A stretch of DNA of 64,000 nt from Paenibacillus sp. J45TS6 (GCF_018403285.1 NZ_BOSJ01000007.1:186001-250000); one strand, 5' to 3'. Counted from the stretch's first letter, positions 36,488-45,415 are shown. The notes: generated by a model not told the origin, from the sequence alone. Translations and numbers: made by a program.

Positions 36488-36503
36488 CTATATAACAAAA
36501 GGA

Positions 36504-37856
36504 TTACTCAGCCATAACGGTTTGTTCATTCAGTGTACTGGCAATAGGAGCCTTCGTTGTAATCGCAACTTTGAGGAAGCGGTTCTTCTCTTTTTCAATA
36601 AGAGTGAACGTAAGTCCTTCAAATTCAAACTCTTCTTGTACTTCCATTTCTGGCTGATGACTGTACAGCCATCCTCCAATGGTATCCCATTCATCCGTAT
36701 CAAGCGCAGCGGAGAAGAGATCGTTTACTTTCGAGAGAGACACTTTGCCGTCAAAAAGGATATGATTCTCATCCATGATTTGGATTTCTTCTACCTCATC
36801 GGCGTCAAATTCATCTCTTATTTCACCAACAATCTGCTCCAGCACATCTTCAATCGTAACCATACCTGATGTACCGCCATATTCATCGACCAAGATTACA
36901 ATATGATTGCCTTCTTGCTGCATTTTTTTCAGCAGGTCTTTGACCGGTGTGGTTTCATGTACTGCTGGAATCGGGTGAATCAAACTTTGAATATCAATCT
37001 TATTAGAATCGTTGCCGTAATAGTCCAGGAAGAATTGTTTCGTATGAATGATTCCGATAATATCATCCTTGTTCTCATTAACGACAGGAAAACGAGTATA
37101 CTGTTCTTCTTTAATGATTGCGAGATTCTCTTCGACCGACTTACTGGCGTATAGACATACCATATCCGTACGTGGAACCATAATTTCTTTGGCTAACATC
37201 TCATCAAAAGCAAAGATTCGGCTCACATATCCAAACTCACTTTGGTTGATCATGCCGCTTTCGAAACTCTCATTAATAATGATCTGCAGTTCCTCTTCCG
37301 AGTGAGCTTCTTCTTGTTCCGAAGCCGGTTTTACACCAAATAATTTAACAAGCTGGTTAGCAGAGCTATTTAAGATGAAAATAAATGGGTACATCACTTT
37401 GTTAAACCAGATAATGGGTCCCGCAGTCCACATCGCCACGGTTTCAGCTTTGCGAATCGAAACGGTCTTAGGGGCCAGTTCCCCTACAACGACATGTAAG
37501 TAAGTAATCAGCATGAAAGCAAGTACGAAGGATATCACCGATCCTACGGATTCGGGTATTCCCCAGCTTTCTACGAGCAGCGGATGCAGAATTTTCTCAA
37601 TCGTTGGTTCACCGAGCCATCCTAGTCCGAGTGAAGTGATGGTAATCCCCAGCTGACAAGCAGACAGATAACCATCCAGATTGGCAACCACTTGCCTTAC
37701 TGCGGCTGCTTTCTTATTGCCCTCCGCAATTAATTGATCCAGCCGACTTGTTCTTACACGTACTATGGCAAACTCAATGGCTACAAAAAAAGCAGAGAAT
37801 CCAATGAGCACTGCCACCATTACTAAATTTAACGCGTACCTACTACCTTCGTCCAT
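36504..37856 (-). CDS. Hemolysin C/CorC-type transporter-associated protein (DUF21-CBS-CorC_HlyC)
   Basis: A 450-residue protein. The N-terminal DUF21 region (about 1-200) has four hydrophobic segments. Two CBS domains follow: VPRTDMVCLYASKSVEENLA near 218 and DLLKKMQQEGNHIVILVDEYGGTSGMVTIEDVLEQI near 300. The C-terminal CorC_HlyC domain (about 365-435) has DGKVSLSKVNDLF. The family is linked with magnesium or cobalt efflux (MpfA, YrkA). ATG 37856 is preferred; an upstream ATG at 37877 has no ribosome binding site. Confidence 0.9.
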   Translation of the reverse strand: MDEGSRYALNLVMVAVLIGFSAFFVAIEFAIVRVRTSRLDQLIAEGNKKAAAVRQVVANLDGYLSACQLGITITSLGLGWLGEPTIEKILHPLLVESWGIPESVGSVISFVLAFMLITYLHVVVGELAPKTVSIRKAETVAMWTAGPIIWFNKVMYPFIFILNSSANQLVKLFGVKPASEQEEAHSEEELQIIINESFESGMINQSEFGYVSRIFAFDEMLAKEIMVPRTDMVCLYASKSVEENLAIIKEEQYTRFPVVNENKDDIIGIIHTKQFFLDYYGNDSNKIDIQSLIHPIPAVHETTPVKDLLKKMQQEGNHIVILVDEYGGTSGMVTIEDVLEQIVGEIRDEFDADEVEEIQIMDENHILFDGKVSLSKVNDLFSAALDTDEWDTIGGWLYSHQPEMEVQEEFEFEGLTFTLIEKEKNRFLKVAITTKAPIASTLNEQTVMAE

Positions 37857-38162
37857 TTCACATCTCTTCTCCTTCATGATTTTAAAGTATATAAAAGTTT
37901 AACGAATATTATATCGCATCTTCCCTCTTATGACCAACTTGACATAAAGCCAAATCAGTGTTCTTAAGAAAAATAACTCTCCAACACGATATGTATAGAC
38001 TTATATATATTATTGAAACATTTTATTGGGTTCCGAAACCGATCATAGGTGGCCGAAAAGAGAATTCTATACAGATGGGTGCATGAAATACACTAAAGAT
38101 TGTCAAACTGTATAGATGACTGTATTCAGTCGGTTTTATCAGATCAGAGGAGGAGCTTAGCG

Positions 38163-39608
38163 ATGATAGGGACGGTTATCCTTTTTCTTATCCTGCTGTA
38201 TTTGGTTCAGACGATGCTGCTGTTATTGCTGGAGTATAAGCGTCCAGAAAAAGCCGCTGTGTGGATCTTCATATCGTTCTGTCTGCCTCTGATTGGTATA
38301 TGGTTGTATAGGGTTGCAGGAAGACCTTATGGCAAGAGTGCGTCTATGACAAGAGAAGAGCGGATGGTATGGAATGAGATGCATTCACAGATTTCTGGGA
38401 AAGTAAATCAGGTTACCTCCATAGAGGGCATGGAGAACAAAGAGTTTGCACACAACATGCGCCTATACAATCTATTATCAGAAATTCCTAATAGTTCAAT
38501 CACGAACTGCAATCATACGGATTATTATGCGGAAGGAGATCCGTTATTTACGGTTTTATTTCAAGATATCAAAGAGGCTAAGAAACATATCCATCTCGAA
38601 TTCTATATTATTCGGCATGATATTATGGGCACGATATTTCAAGATCTGCTGATCAAGAAATCGAAGGAAGGGGTCCAAGTGAGAATCATATGTGATGGGT
38701 TCGGAAGCAAAAGTCTGTCGAAACCCTTCATACAGCGGATGAAGGATGCAGGGGTAGAAGTTCATTTCTTTTTACCGCCGCTACACGCTTTAAAACTTAG
38801 GAAAATAAATTATCGAAATCATCGAAAAATCGTAGTGATTGATGGCAAGATTGGCTATACGGGCGGGATGAATATCGGTGATGAGTACAAAGGCGAATCG
38901 CTCAAATTGGGATTCTGGCGTGACACTCATATGCGTATGCACGGAGATGCTGTGTACTATTTGCAGATGGCTTTTATTAAAGATTGGAGGCTCGTGAGCG
39001 GACAGACCCTATGCTCTTCATTAGTTCCCGTTTTATTTCCTGAGCATCATTGTAAGGGGACGGAGCAGATACAAGTGATTGCGAGCGGTCCTGATGAGAC
39101 TAGGCATCCCATCCAAGAGATGTGTTTTAATGCCATTGCAACGGCAAACTCAAAAGTGTATATTACAACCCCTTATTTTATTCCGGATGTAGCGCTGATG
39201 ACGGCAATCAAAACAGCAGCCCGAAGCGGGGTGGATGTAAGGGTGCTTATTCCCGGGAGAGCGGATTACAAGATTGTGCTGCTTGCATCACTGTCTCATC
39301 TTGAAGAGTTAATGGAAGCGGGGGTTACGTTCTACCGTTATCAGAAAGGGTTTGTTCATGCCAAAGTGGTGATCGTGGATCAATTACTCGCAGCGGTAGG
39401 ATCAGCAAACCTCGATATGCGCAGCTTCTACAGCAACTTTGAACTGACAGCAGTAATGTATTCTCGTAGTGCGTTAGACCAGCTGACAGCTGATTTTGAA
39501 CAAGATTTACAGAATAGTAAACGAATTGAATTGGGTGAGTTCAAGCAACGTTCTCGGGCCTCCAAGTGCGCTGAAGTCGTATGTAGGTTACTATCTCCGC
39601 TGCTTTGA
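38163..39608 (+). CDS. cls: Cardiolipin synthase
   Basis: A 481-residue phospholipase D-family enzyme that makes cardiolipin from two phosphatidylglycerols. Two N-terminal transmembrane helices (about 3-24 and 33-50) precede two HKD motifs: HRKIVVID (His220, Lys222, Asp227) and HAKVVIVD (His399, Lys401, Asp406), each followed by the GGxN or GSANLD segment. ATG 38163 with GAGGAGGAG upstream is preferred over TTG 38100. Length is normal for Firmicute Cls. Confidence 0.93.
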   Translation: MIGTVILFLILLYLVQTMLLLLLEYKRPEKAAVWIFISFCLPLIGIWLYRVAGRPYGKSASMTREERMVWNEMHSQISGKVNQVTSIEGMENKEFAHNMRLYNLLSEIPNSSITNCNHTDYYAEGDPLFTVLFQDIKEAKKHIHLEFYIIRHDIMGTIFQDLLIKKSKEGVQVRIICDGFGSKSLSKPFIQRMKDAGVEVHFFLPPLHALKLRKINYRNHRKIVVIDGKIGYTGGMNIGDEYKGESLKLGFWRDTHMRMHGDAVYYLQMAFIKDWRLVSGQTLCSSLVPVLFPEHHCKGTEQIQVIASGPDETRHPIQEMCFNAIATANSKVYITTPYFIPDVALMTAIKTAARSGVDVRVLIPGRADYKIVLLASLSHLEELMEAGVTFYRYQKGFVHAKVVIVDQLLAAVGSANLDMRSFYSNFELTAVMYSRSALDQLTADFEQDLQNSKRIELGEFKQRSRASKCAEVVCRLLSPLL

Positions 39609-39764
39609 TTGTATTTACCGGATTTCTAAAAGAAAAACAAGTTTCTAATCGTTTATCTCTGTTTAGCTGTCGTTTTTGTGACTTTTGTAACTTTGATATG
39701 TTATAATAGAGGTATCCAGTATGTCTTATGGCATAGAAAAAGTGAAAAGAAAAGGGGGAGTTCT

Positions 39765-40679
39765 ATGTCAGAGATGACAACCAAAGAAATGGTGCCAAGT
39801 CAAAGTAAACAGACGAAGGCAAGCAGTTCTCCGCTAAGTCTGAAGCTTCTGCAACGAGCATTTTTAATCATTGTGGGAGCTACATTAATGGCAGTAGGTC
39901 TTGAAATTTTTCTTGTTCCAAATGGCGTTATTGACGGGGGGATTACGGGGATATCGATCATGTTATCCAAAATAACCGGTATGCCGCTGGGTATCCTGCT
40001 CACCGTACTTAACCTGCCTTTTCTCTTCATCGGCTATAAGCAGATCGGCAAGACATTTGCGATTTGTACCTTCTTCGGCATTGTAGTGATGTCGATCGGC
40101 ACACAATTGCTGCACCATGTAAGTGCGCTTACGCCGAATGAACCGCTGCTTGGTGCTGTATTTGGCGGTGTTATCCTGGGAATTGGTGTAGGTCTTGTTA
40201 TTCGTTCTGGCGGATCGCTGGACGGTACTGAGATCGTTGCTATTCTCCTTAGTGAAAAATCCCCCTTCTCCGTTGGACAGATTGTTCTGTTCATTAACTT
40301 ATTCATCTTCGTTATGGCCGGATTTGTATTCGGATGGCCGAATGCACTGTATTCCATCATTGCCTACTATATTGCGATGAAGATGATCGACATCACGATC
40401 GAAGGTATGGATCAATCCAAATCGGTATGGATCATTAGCGACAAGTTCCGAGATATCGGTGAAGCACTTACCGACAGATTGGGACGCGGCGTTACATACC
40501 TCGATGGTGAGGGCGGTTTTAGCGGAGAAGAGAAGAAAGTAATCTTTGTAGTAATTACCCGACTAGAAGAAGCCAAACTGAAGAGTATTGTTGAAGATTG
40601 GGACCCGCATGCATTTCTTGCGATCGGTAACATTCACGATGTAAAAGGTGGACGCTTTAAGAAAAAAGGAATTCATTAA
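39765..40679 (+). CDS. YitT family membrane protein (DUF161/DUF2179)
   Basis: A 304-residue protein with five predicted transmembrane segments in residues about 28-205 and a soluble C-terminal DUF2179 domain (DGEGGFSGEEKKVIFVVITR then DPHAFLAIGNIHDVKGGRF). GVIDGGITGISIMLSKITG and RSGGSLDGTEI are typical of the family, which is of unknown transport role and has many copies in Bacillales. ATG 39765 with AAAGGGGGAG ahead is chosen over TTG 39678. A terminator follows. Confidence 0.9.
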   Translation: MSEMTTKEMVPSQSKQTKASSSPLSLKLLQRAFLIIVGATLMAVGLEIFLVPNGVIDGGITGISIMLSKITGMPLGILLTVLNLPFLFIGYKQIGKTFAICTFFGIVVMSIGTQLLHHVSALTPNEPLLGAVFGGVILGIGVGLVIRSGGSLDGTEIVAILLSEKSPFSVGQIVLFINLFIFVMAGFVFGWPNALYSIIAYYIAMKMIDITIEGMDQSKSVWIISDKFRDIGEALTDRLGRGVTYLDGEGGFSGEEKKVIFVVITRLEEAKLKSIVEDWDPHAFLAIGNIHDVKGGRFKKKGIH

Positions 40680-40730
40680 TATATGAATCCATTTCACAGT
40701 TTCCATGTGTATGAGATGGATTCAATAAAT

Positions 40731-40780
40731 AACAGCCCGGCTGTTCCTAAGTTTATAGGAACGCTGGGCTGTTTGTTTTT
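40731..40780 (+). terminator. Terminator after the yitT-like gene
   Basis: AACAGCCC (40731-40738) pairs with GGGCTGTT (40766-40773), with GTTCCTA/TAGGAAC stacked inside, followed by TGTTTTT. A second dyad TGAATCCAT/ATGGATTCA precedes it at 40684-40724. Confidence 0.85.
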
Positions 40781-40807
40781 AGTAGAATAAGAACATTACA
40801 TAGGATC

Positions 40808-41698
40808 TCAAGTCTTGGCCAAATGAGCGAGGAGAGGTTCTAGTGGCTGAGCAGGGAGGGCTGCGATCAGATCCCCTTTTTCGGCGAGGCGCGCTCCGAT
40901 GTTTAGTAACGTGAAATCTTTGGGCGATACATCACGTGCTACTTCTTCCCATAAGAGAGGGGTAGAGACGGTTGCCTGTTCTCTTGCTCGCGGCGTGTAG
41001 GGGGCAGCAAGTGTTTTCCCTCCATAATGCTGTAAATAGTCAAAATAAATTTTGTCACCGCGATCTTTTTTGAGTCGCTCTAGGGTGAACAGCTTCGGAT
41101 GTTTCTCACATACATACCTGCCGACAAAATGGCCGAGCATTCGAAGTTGTTCAAATGTAATCCCTTTGCTGATCGGAACAATGATTTGAACACCGGTTGC
41201 ACCGGATGTTTTGGGAACAGATTGAACTCCGAGTGAAGAGAGCACCTGGCCTACAATATGCGCGGCTTCCATGATTCTTGGTTCTTCTTGAAGCGTAGGG
41301 TCAAGGTCAATCATCCATTCACATGGCAGACTGCTTCCTACCGCATGAAGAGAGGGATGAAATTCCAACGCAGCCAGATTGCCAAGCCATAGTAGTTCTG
41401 GCAGGCCGTTCAGCACAACGTAATTGATCTTCTCATGTACAGCTGTCTGAACAAAGGGCGGCAGCGGTTCGGGAGCGTTTTTCTGATAAAAGAATTCACC
41501 ATGTACCCCATGCGGATAACGAATTGTAGTTAATAGCCGATCCCTGCAGTGAGTCAGAAGGTAAGGCGAAAGCTCGGCTAGTTTCTGTAAATAGATCGCC
41601 TTTGTTACACCAGCCTCTGGCCACAGCGGTTTGTCGGGATTCGTAATAGTCAGGGTCTGGCCTTGAATCTGAATACTTCCTTTTACCGTTCTAGCCAT
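40808..41698 (-). CDS. ligD: LigD polymerase/primase domain protein (stand-alone)
   Basis: A 296-residue archaeo-eukaryotic primase-type polymerase, the POL part of bacterial NHEJ ligase D. The catalytic Asp pair is in MIDLDP (Asp131, Asp133). Other family motifs are LWPEAGVTK, FFYQKNAPEP, SGATGVQIIVPI and ARKGDK-like KKDRGDKIYFDYLQ. Its ATG overlaps the ligase stop codon as TAATG, with AGGAGGAAAATTCG in front, so the two are translationally coupled. In Bacillus LIG and POL are fused in one LigD; here they are separate proteins. No nuclease domain is present. Confidence 0.9.
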   Translation of the reverse strand: MARTVKGSIQIQGQTLTITNPDKPLWPEAGVTKAIYLQKLAELSPYLLTHCRDRLLTTIRYPHGVHGEFFYQKNAPEPLPPFVQTAVHEKINYVVLNGLPELLWLGNLAALEFHPSLHAVGSSLPCEWMIDLDPTLQEEPRIMEAAHIVGQVLSSLGVQSVPKTSGATGVQIIVPISKGITFEQLRMLGHFVGRYVCEKHPKLFTLERLKKDRGDKIYFDYLQHYGGKTLAAPYTPRAREQATVSTPLLWEEVARDVSPKDFTLLNIGARLAEKGDLIAALPAQPLEPLLAHLAKT

Positions 41699-42657
41699 TA
41701 CGAATTTTCCTCCTTCTGTGATAAAGTACAGTCCTTTGGCTGGATATGAGGGGCAAAGCTTTCGATAGTTGGATGACGCATCGTCCCCCCAGGTGTCCAT
41801 TCAAGATAGGTGATGCGAACGACGATCTCAGGACGGATCCACAGAGCCCCTTGATATCGGCCTGGCAAATGATCAAAAGGCATTTCGCGGGTGAGAAGGG
41901 GCTGGATGCGTTCTGTAAGATCCCGCCACTCCTGAGCTGTGAATCTTCCGGTTCCGGCATGACCAATGTATGAAAGTACTCCATCCTCACGGTATAATCC
42001 GACAAGCAGAGAGTTGACGATATTGTCACGGAGCGTAACGCCGCCAATCACCGCATACAGGTCACCGTTTTTCTTGCGCTTCTGCCAGCGGTTATCTTTT
42101 CCGCCCAGCGCATAGGCACTCGTCAGATCTTTGACCACAACCCCTTCTAGCTGCTGCGCTTTGGTCGCTTCAAAGAGAGCATTTCCGTCCGGGAAATTCT
42201 GCACGAGTTGAACAAGAGACTGAGGTTTAATGATCTGGTTTAGCCGTTCCTGGCGTTCAGACAGCGGGAGATGAGTAATCCATTCTCCATTCAGATAGAG
42301 AAGATCAAATACCATATAGGTAACAGGTACACTTCGTAATCCTTGCCGTATACTTCGCTCGCTCCGAAGACTGTCCCGCCGCATGATCTCATGAAAAGAG
42401 GGTTTACCGTCCGTAAACGCGATGAGTTCTCCATCCAAAATAAAAGAAGAAGCGGATGAATATACATCCGCCTGACCGAGTTCCGGGTATTGTATTGTTC
42501 GATCGTTTCGCTTGCGGTTCACGAGGCGTACTTCCTCACCATCATAGTAAGTGAGCATTCGAACACCGTCCCATTTTACCTGAGCAATCCAGGGATGTCC
42601 TGAAGGAAACTGTTCGGTTCGAACGGGTTCAAAAGGAATGACGGGTGTAAGCTTCAT
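41698..42657 (-). CDS. ligD: ATP-dependent DNA ligase (LigD ligase domain, stand-alone)
   Basis: A 319-residue ligase. The adenylation motif KWDGVR is at Lys28, RKRNDRT is motif Ia, SFILDGELIAF is motif III, LEGVVVKD is motif IV, and the OB-fold follows from about residue 205 with TYLEWTPGG at the end. It seals breaks aligned by Ku. Start ATG follows AAGGAGAAG, 29 bases after the VOC stop. The family and the split from the polymerase partner are certain enough; how the two act together is inferred. Confidence 0.92.
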   Translation of the reverse strand: MKLTPVIPFEPVRTEQFPSGHPWIAQVKWDGVRMLTYYDGEEVRLVNRKRNDRTIQYPELGQADVYSSASSFILDGELIAFTDGKPSFHEIMRRDSLRSERSIRQGLRSVPVTYMVFDLLYLNGEWITHLPLSERQERLNQIIKPQSLVQLVQNFPDGNALFEATKAQQLEGVVVKDLTSAYALGGKDNRWQKRKKNGDLYAVIGGVTLRDNIVNSLLVGLYREDGVLSYIGHAGTGRFTAQEWRDLTERIQPLLTREMPFDHLPGRYQGALWIRPEIVVRITYLEWTPGGTMRHPTIESFAPHIQPKDCTLSQKEENS

Positions 42658-42686
42658 ATATCGCTTCTCCTTATGTGTAAGAGAGA

Positions 42687-43556
42687 TCAGGCGTGAGTGA
42701 TGCGGATCTGGATACCGAAGGGATCCATTACTCTAGCTTCCTCCGCTTTGCGGCTGACAGAGACTCCGTTCTGCTCAAGTCTTACGAGAGCTTCTTCATA
42801 CACGGCCTGATTCTCAAAGATAATTGTAAAATAATCAATTCCAACAGCATCCGAAGGAACTTTCGGTGCACCTTTGCCTGCCCATACATTAAGACCAATG
42901 TGGTGATGGTATCCGCCTGCGGATGCGAAGAGGGCATGCATATAGCGGGAAGCGTCTACCACAATATCAAAACCGAGCAGATGATTATAGAAATGACGTG
43001 CTTCTTCTAGATCAGAGATATGAAAATGTACATGCCCAATGATCGTTCCTGCAGGCAGACCTGTAAAAGGTGTAACTCCCGCAAGTTGCAGCAGGCCTTG
43101 TACATCGACAGGATCAGTTCCCATGATGTAGTTATTATGTTCATCTTTCTTCCAAGTGCTTCTTGGACGATCGGCATAAATCTCAATACCATGTCCATCC
43201 GGATCATTAATGTATAATGCTTCACTGACCGTATGATCGCCTTGACCTATCTCAATACCCGATTCTGCAAGATGTCGTAGTGCAATCCCCAGGGAAGTAC
43301 GATCAGGAAGTAGAATGGCAAAATGGTATAGTCCTGCATGGCTTCTTGGTGCAACCTTTTTCGCATTCGGAATCTCTTCCAGAATAAGAAGCGGCGCAGA
43401 TCCGCCCTTCGCTGTAAAGCTTGCAACATGTTCTCCGGTACGGGATAACAAGGTGAGACCAACCACTTGTTCATAAAAAAGAATGGACCGTTCCAAGTCG
43501 CTTACACGAAGTTTTACTTCACCGAGTACGGTATTTGGATGAATAGAATAAGTCAT
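42687..43556 (-). CDS. VOC family protein, two-domain glyoxalase/catechol dioxygenase-like
   Basis: A 289-residue protein with two glyoxalase-fold (VOC) units, about 9-125 and 170-285. HPNTVLGEVKLRVSDLERSI starts the first, and the second has GHVHFHISDLEEARHFYNHL and HHIGLNVW. His and Glu metal ligands (GLYHFAILL, GIEIYAD) are present. B. subtilis relatives CatE and MhqA cleave catechols. It lies between ku and the ligD genes on the same strand but has its own promoter and operator-like repeats, so its link with DNA repair is likely only positional. Confidence 0.85.
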   Translation of the reverse strand: MTYSIHPNTVLGEVKLRVSDLERSILFYEQVVGLTLLSRTGEHVASFTAKGGSAPLLILEEIPNAKKVAPRSHAGLYHFAILLPDRTSLGIALRHLAESGIEIGQGDHTVSEALYINDPDGHGIEIYADRPRSTWKKDEHNNYIMGTDPVDVQGLLQLAGVTPFTGLPAGTIIGHVHFHISDLEEARHFYNHLLGFDIVVDASRYMHALFASAGGYHHHIGLNVWAGKGAPKVPSDAVGIDYFTIIFENQAVYEEALVRLEQNGVSVSRKAEEARVMDPFGIQIRITHA

Positions 43557-43573
43557 ATGATAAATCCCCCTTA

Positions 43574-43660
43574 TGTAAGTAAATCATTTAGATTAACTAA
43601 AATAAATATACTTAATTACTTTGTGTAAGTAAGTATAAAGTGTTAACCGATTTACGTCAA
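43574..43660 (-). promoter_or_regulatory. Sigma-A promoter and repeated operator of the VOC gene
   Basis: On the minus strand TTGACG (43655-43660), a 17-base spacer and TATACT (43632-43637) make a good promoter. TTACTTACA occurs right after the -10 (43624-43632) and again exactly 50 bases further (43574-43582), close to the start codon. Such repeats suggest a MarR- or HxlR-type repressor, as known for catechol-responsive genes in Bacillus. No such regulator is encoded nearby. Confidence 0.6.
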
Positions 43661-43694
43661 TAAGAAGAATTTATGATAGATAAATTCTATTTTG

Positions 43695-44606
43695 TTACGC
43701 TCCCGATTCTTTGGTTTTTGCAGTTTTGCGTTTTTTTGGTTTTGGCGTAATGACAGGAGTCGTTTCTTCTGATTTAGCTGCAGCTGCCGTTTTCCGCGTC
43801 CGTTTCTTGGCTGGCGGTTTCCCTGGGTCGGTTGGTATCGGCTGCGTAGCTTCAATGCTTGCCTGAAGAGCGGCCATTAGATCAACAACGTTGGTCTCTG
43901 GTTTAGCAGGAGCGACTTTGAATTCTTCTCCCGCCACTTTATGCTGAATCGCATCAAGCAGGCGCAATCGATAGTCATCCGTATATTTTTCAGGCTCAAA
44001 AGGAGTAGACAGCTGGTCAATCAGCATCTTAGCCATCGTGAGCTCCTTATCATTCACTAGGGTGTTCTCCGGAAGATTCGGAACCTGAGAGATGGGGCGT
44101 ATTTCGTCAGGATAAAAAATCGTTTCGATCGCAAGACATTCATCTAATACACGGATGGCAGCGAGACTGCTTTTCGAGCGAATCGAGATTTTGGCAATAC
44201 CAATCTTCCCTGTATCCCTCATTGCGGACATCAAGAGCTGATAGGCATTAGCACCCGCTTGATCGGGGGACAGATAATATGTTTTCTGAAAATAAATAGG
44301 GTCAATATCGGTTAAATTTACAAAATCAAGAATGGTAATATTTTTATTAGCTTGATCTGATAATTGCTCGAGTTCCTCTTTTTCAAAAAGGACGAATTTG
44401 CCTTTCTCGTATTCGTATCCTTTTGTGATTTCCTCCCATTTCACTTCAATATCACACGAAGGACATTTACGGATATAGGCAAGCGGACTTCCGCACACGT
44501 TATGAATGTAACGCATCGAGATATCTTTATCTTCTGTAGCTGAGAACATTTTGACAGGAACATGAACGAGTCCGAAGCTGATGGCTCCCTTCCAGACGGT
44601 ATGCAT
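43695..44606 (-). CDS. ku: Non-homologous end-joining protein Ku
   Basis: A 303-residue Ku homologue that binds DNA ends and recruits LigD. It opens MHTVWKGAISFGLVHVPVKM, typical of all bacterial Ku proteins, and has YYLSPDQAGANAYQLL in the beta-barrel core. The last 55 residues are a Lys/Pro/Thr-rich basic tail with several KKR/KPKK clusters, longer than in B. subtilis Ku and likely a second DNA-binding element. GGAGGAGGAG precedes ATG. A sigma-G-like promoter lies upstream. Confidence 0.95.
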   Translation of the reverse strand: MHTVWKGAISFGLVHVPVKMFSATEDKDISMRYIHNVCGSPLAYIRKCPSCDIEVKWEEITKGYEYEKGKFVLFEKEELEQLSDQANKNITILDFVNLTDIDPIYFQKTYYLSPDQAGANAYQLLMSAMRDTGKIGIAKISIRSKSSLAAIRVLDECLAIETIFYPDEIRPISQVPNLPENTLVNDKELTMAKMLIDQLSTPFEPEKYTDDYRLRLLDAIQHKVAGEEFKVAPAKPETNVVDLMAALQASIEATQPIPTDPGKPPAKKRTRKTAAAAKSEETTPVITPKPKKRKTAKTKESGA

Positions 44607-44661
44607 GATTTCTCCTCCTCCTTCTACATCATTACATCATTTATCAATCCTGTTTTACTGC

Positions 44662-44691
44662 TATTATGGTCAAAAAAAGCCCGATCTATCC
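44662..44691 (-). promoter_or_regulatory. Sigma-G-like promoter of ku
   Basis: On the minus strand GGATA (44687-44691), 18-base spacer, CATAATA (44662-44668). This matches the forespore sigma-G pattern GNATR-N18-CATNNTA, with a perfect -10. B. subtilis ykoV/ykoU (ku/ligD) are known sigma-G genes. Confidence 0.6.
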
Positions 44692-44702
44692 TGATTTCTG
44701 AC

Positions 44703-44732
44703 GCATGATCTTCTTTTATAGCGGGCATAGTA
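44703..44732 (+). promoter_or_regulatory. Sigma-G-like promoter of the acidic protein/sspH pair
   Basis: GCATG (44703-44707), 18-base spacer, CATAGTA (44726-44732). It fits the sigma-G consensus apart from one -10 base. It lies 34 bases ahead of the acidic protein's start and serves a pair that includes a small acid-soluble spore protein. Confidence 0.6.
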
Positions 44733-44765
44733 CATTAAATCATTACTAAAGGGGGAAGCTAAAAG

Positions 44766-45071
44766 ATGACATGGGATGATTCGGATTCGCATGAAGGAAG
44801 AGATGGGAAAGATGGATGGGATCTTCCTTCTGAGTTTGGAGGACCGGATATGATTACTGTCGACTTGGTGAACTGGGAAGCTGTTACTTCTCCTGAAGAT
44901 GAAGTAGAGGAATCGTTCGAGAATACCGCATTTGATGTTGATCGAATGGTGAATGAAGGGCTTGGCGGTGGCGAAGTTACGCGGGATAACGGATATATTG
45001 GAGACAGTACGAGTGATGCTTTATTTGATGAAAGTGAATTTCAAGTGAATGAGAAGAAAGGGGAGGAATAG
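44766..45071 (+). CDS. Acidic hypothetical protein, probably spore-associated
   Basis: A 101-residue, strongly acidic, low-complexity protein (MTWDDSDSHEGRDGKDGWDL at the start, NEKKGEE at the end). No domain or membrane segment was recognised. It ends two bases before sspH and follows a sigma-G-like promoter, so it is probably made in the forespore with SspH. AAAGGGGGAAG precedes ATG. Function unknown; a spore structural or DNA-protection role is a guess from context. Confidence 0.65.
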   Translation: MTWDDSDSHEGRDGKDGWDLPSEFGGPDMITVDLVNWEAVTSPEDEVEESFENTAFDVDRMVNEGLGGGEVTRDNGYIGDSTSDALFDESEFQVNEKKGEE

Positions 45072-45073
45072 GG

Positions 45074-45256
45074 ATGGAAGCAACTCGCGCAAAAGCGATC
45101 TTTGATGCGAAAGAAAATTATGCTGTAAAATTAGATGGAGAAAAACCGGTATGGATCGAGCATGTAGATCTAGATAATAAAATGGCAACAGTACAAATCG
45201 GAAATAATCCGCTCGATACGCATACCGTGAATGTAGAGCGACTTGTAGAAGGTTAA
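45074..45256 (+). CDS. sspH: H-type small acid-soluble spore protein
   Basis: A 60-residue protein of the SspH family. ATRAKAIFDAKENYAVKLDG, PVWIEHVD and the NNPLDTHTVNVERLVEG end match the family pattern in length and order. SspH proteins are minor SASPs of the spore core, not the alpha/beta DNA-binding type. AGGGATGG-type spacing places ATG after GGGGAGGAATAGGG. It shares a transcript with the acidic gene before it. Confidence 0.9.
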   Translation: MEATRAKAIFDAKENYAVKLDGEKPVWIEHVDLDNKMATVQIGNNPLDTHTVNVERLVEG

Positions 45257-45415
45257 CAGTTATAATTACATGAGAATGCCATAAAGAGCAGAAGGTTAGG
45301 AGAACTCGGGGGAGAGGTAAGTTCCTTCGGGTTCTTTGACTTGTCTTTCGCCTTGCGAGTGATAGTATGGAACTATATAATGAGATGAAGTATTTTGTTA
45401 TCCTTAAGAAGGATA

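Noticed and set aside
41690-41710. Frameshift breaking a fused ligD gene
   Set aside because: The ligase ends at a normal C-terminus and the polymerase has its own AGGAGG and ATG, so a genuine split is more likely.
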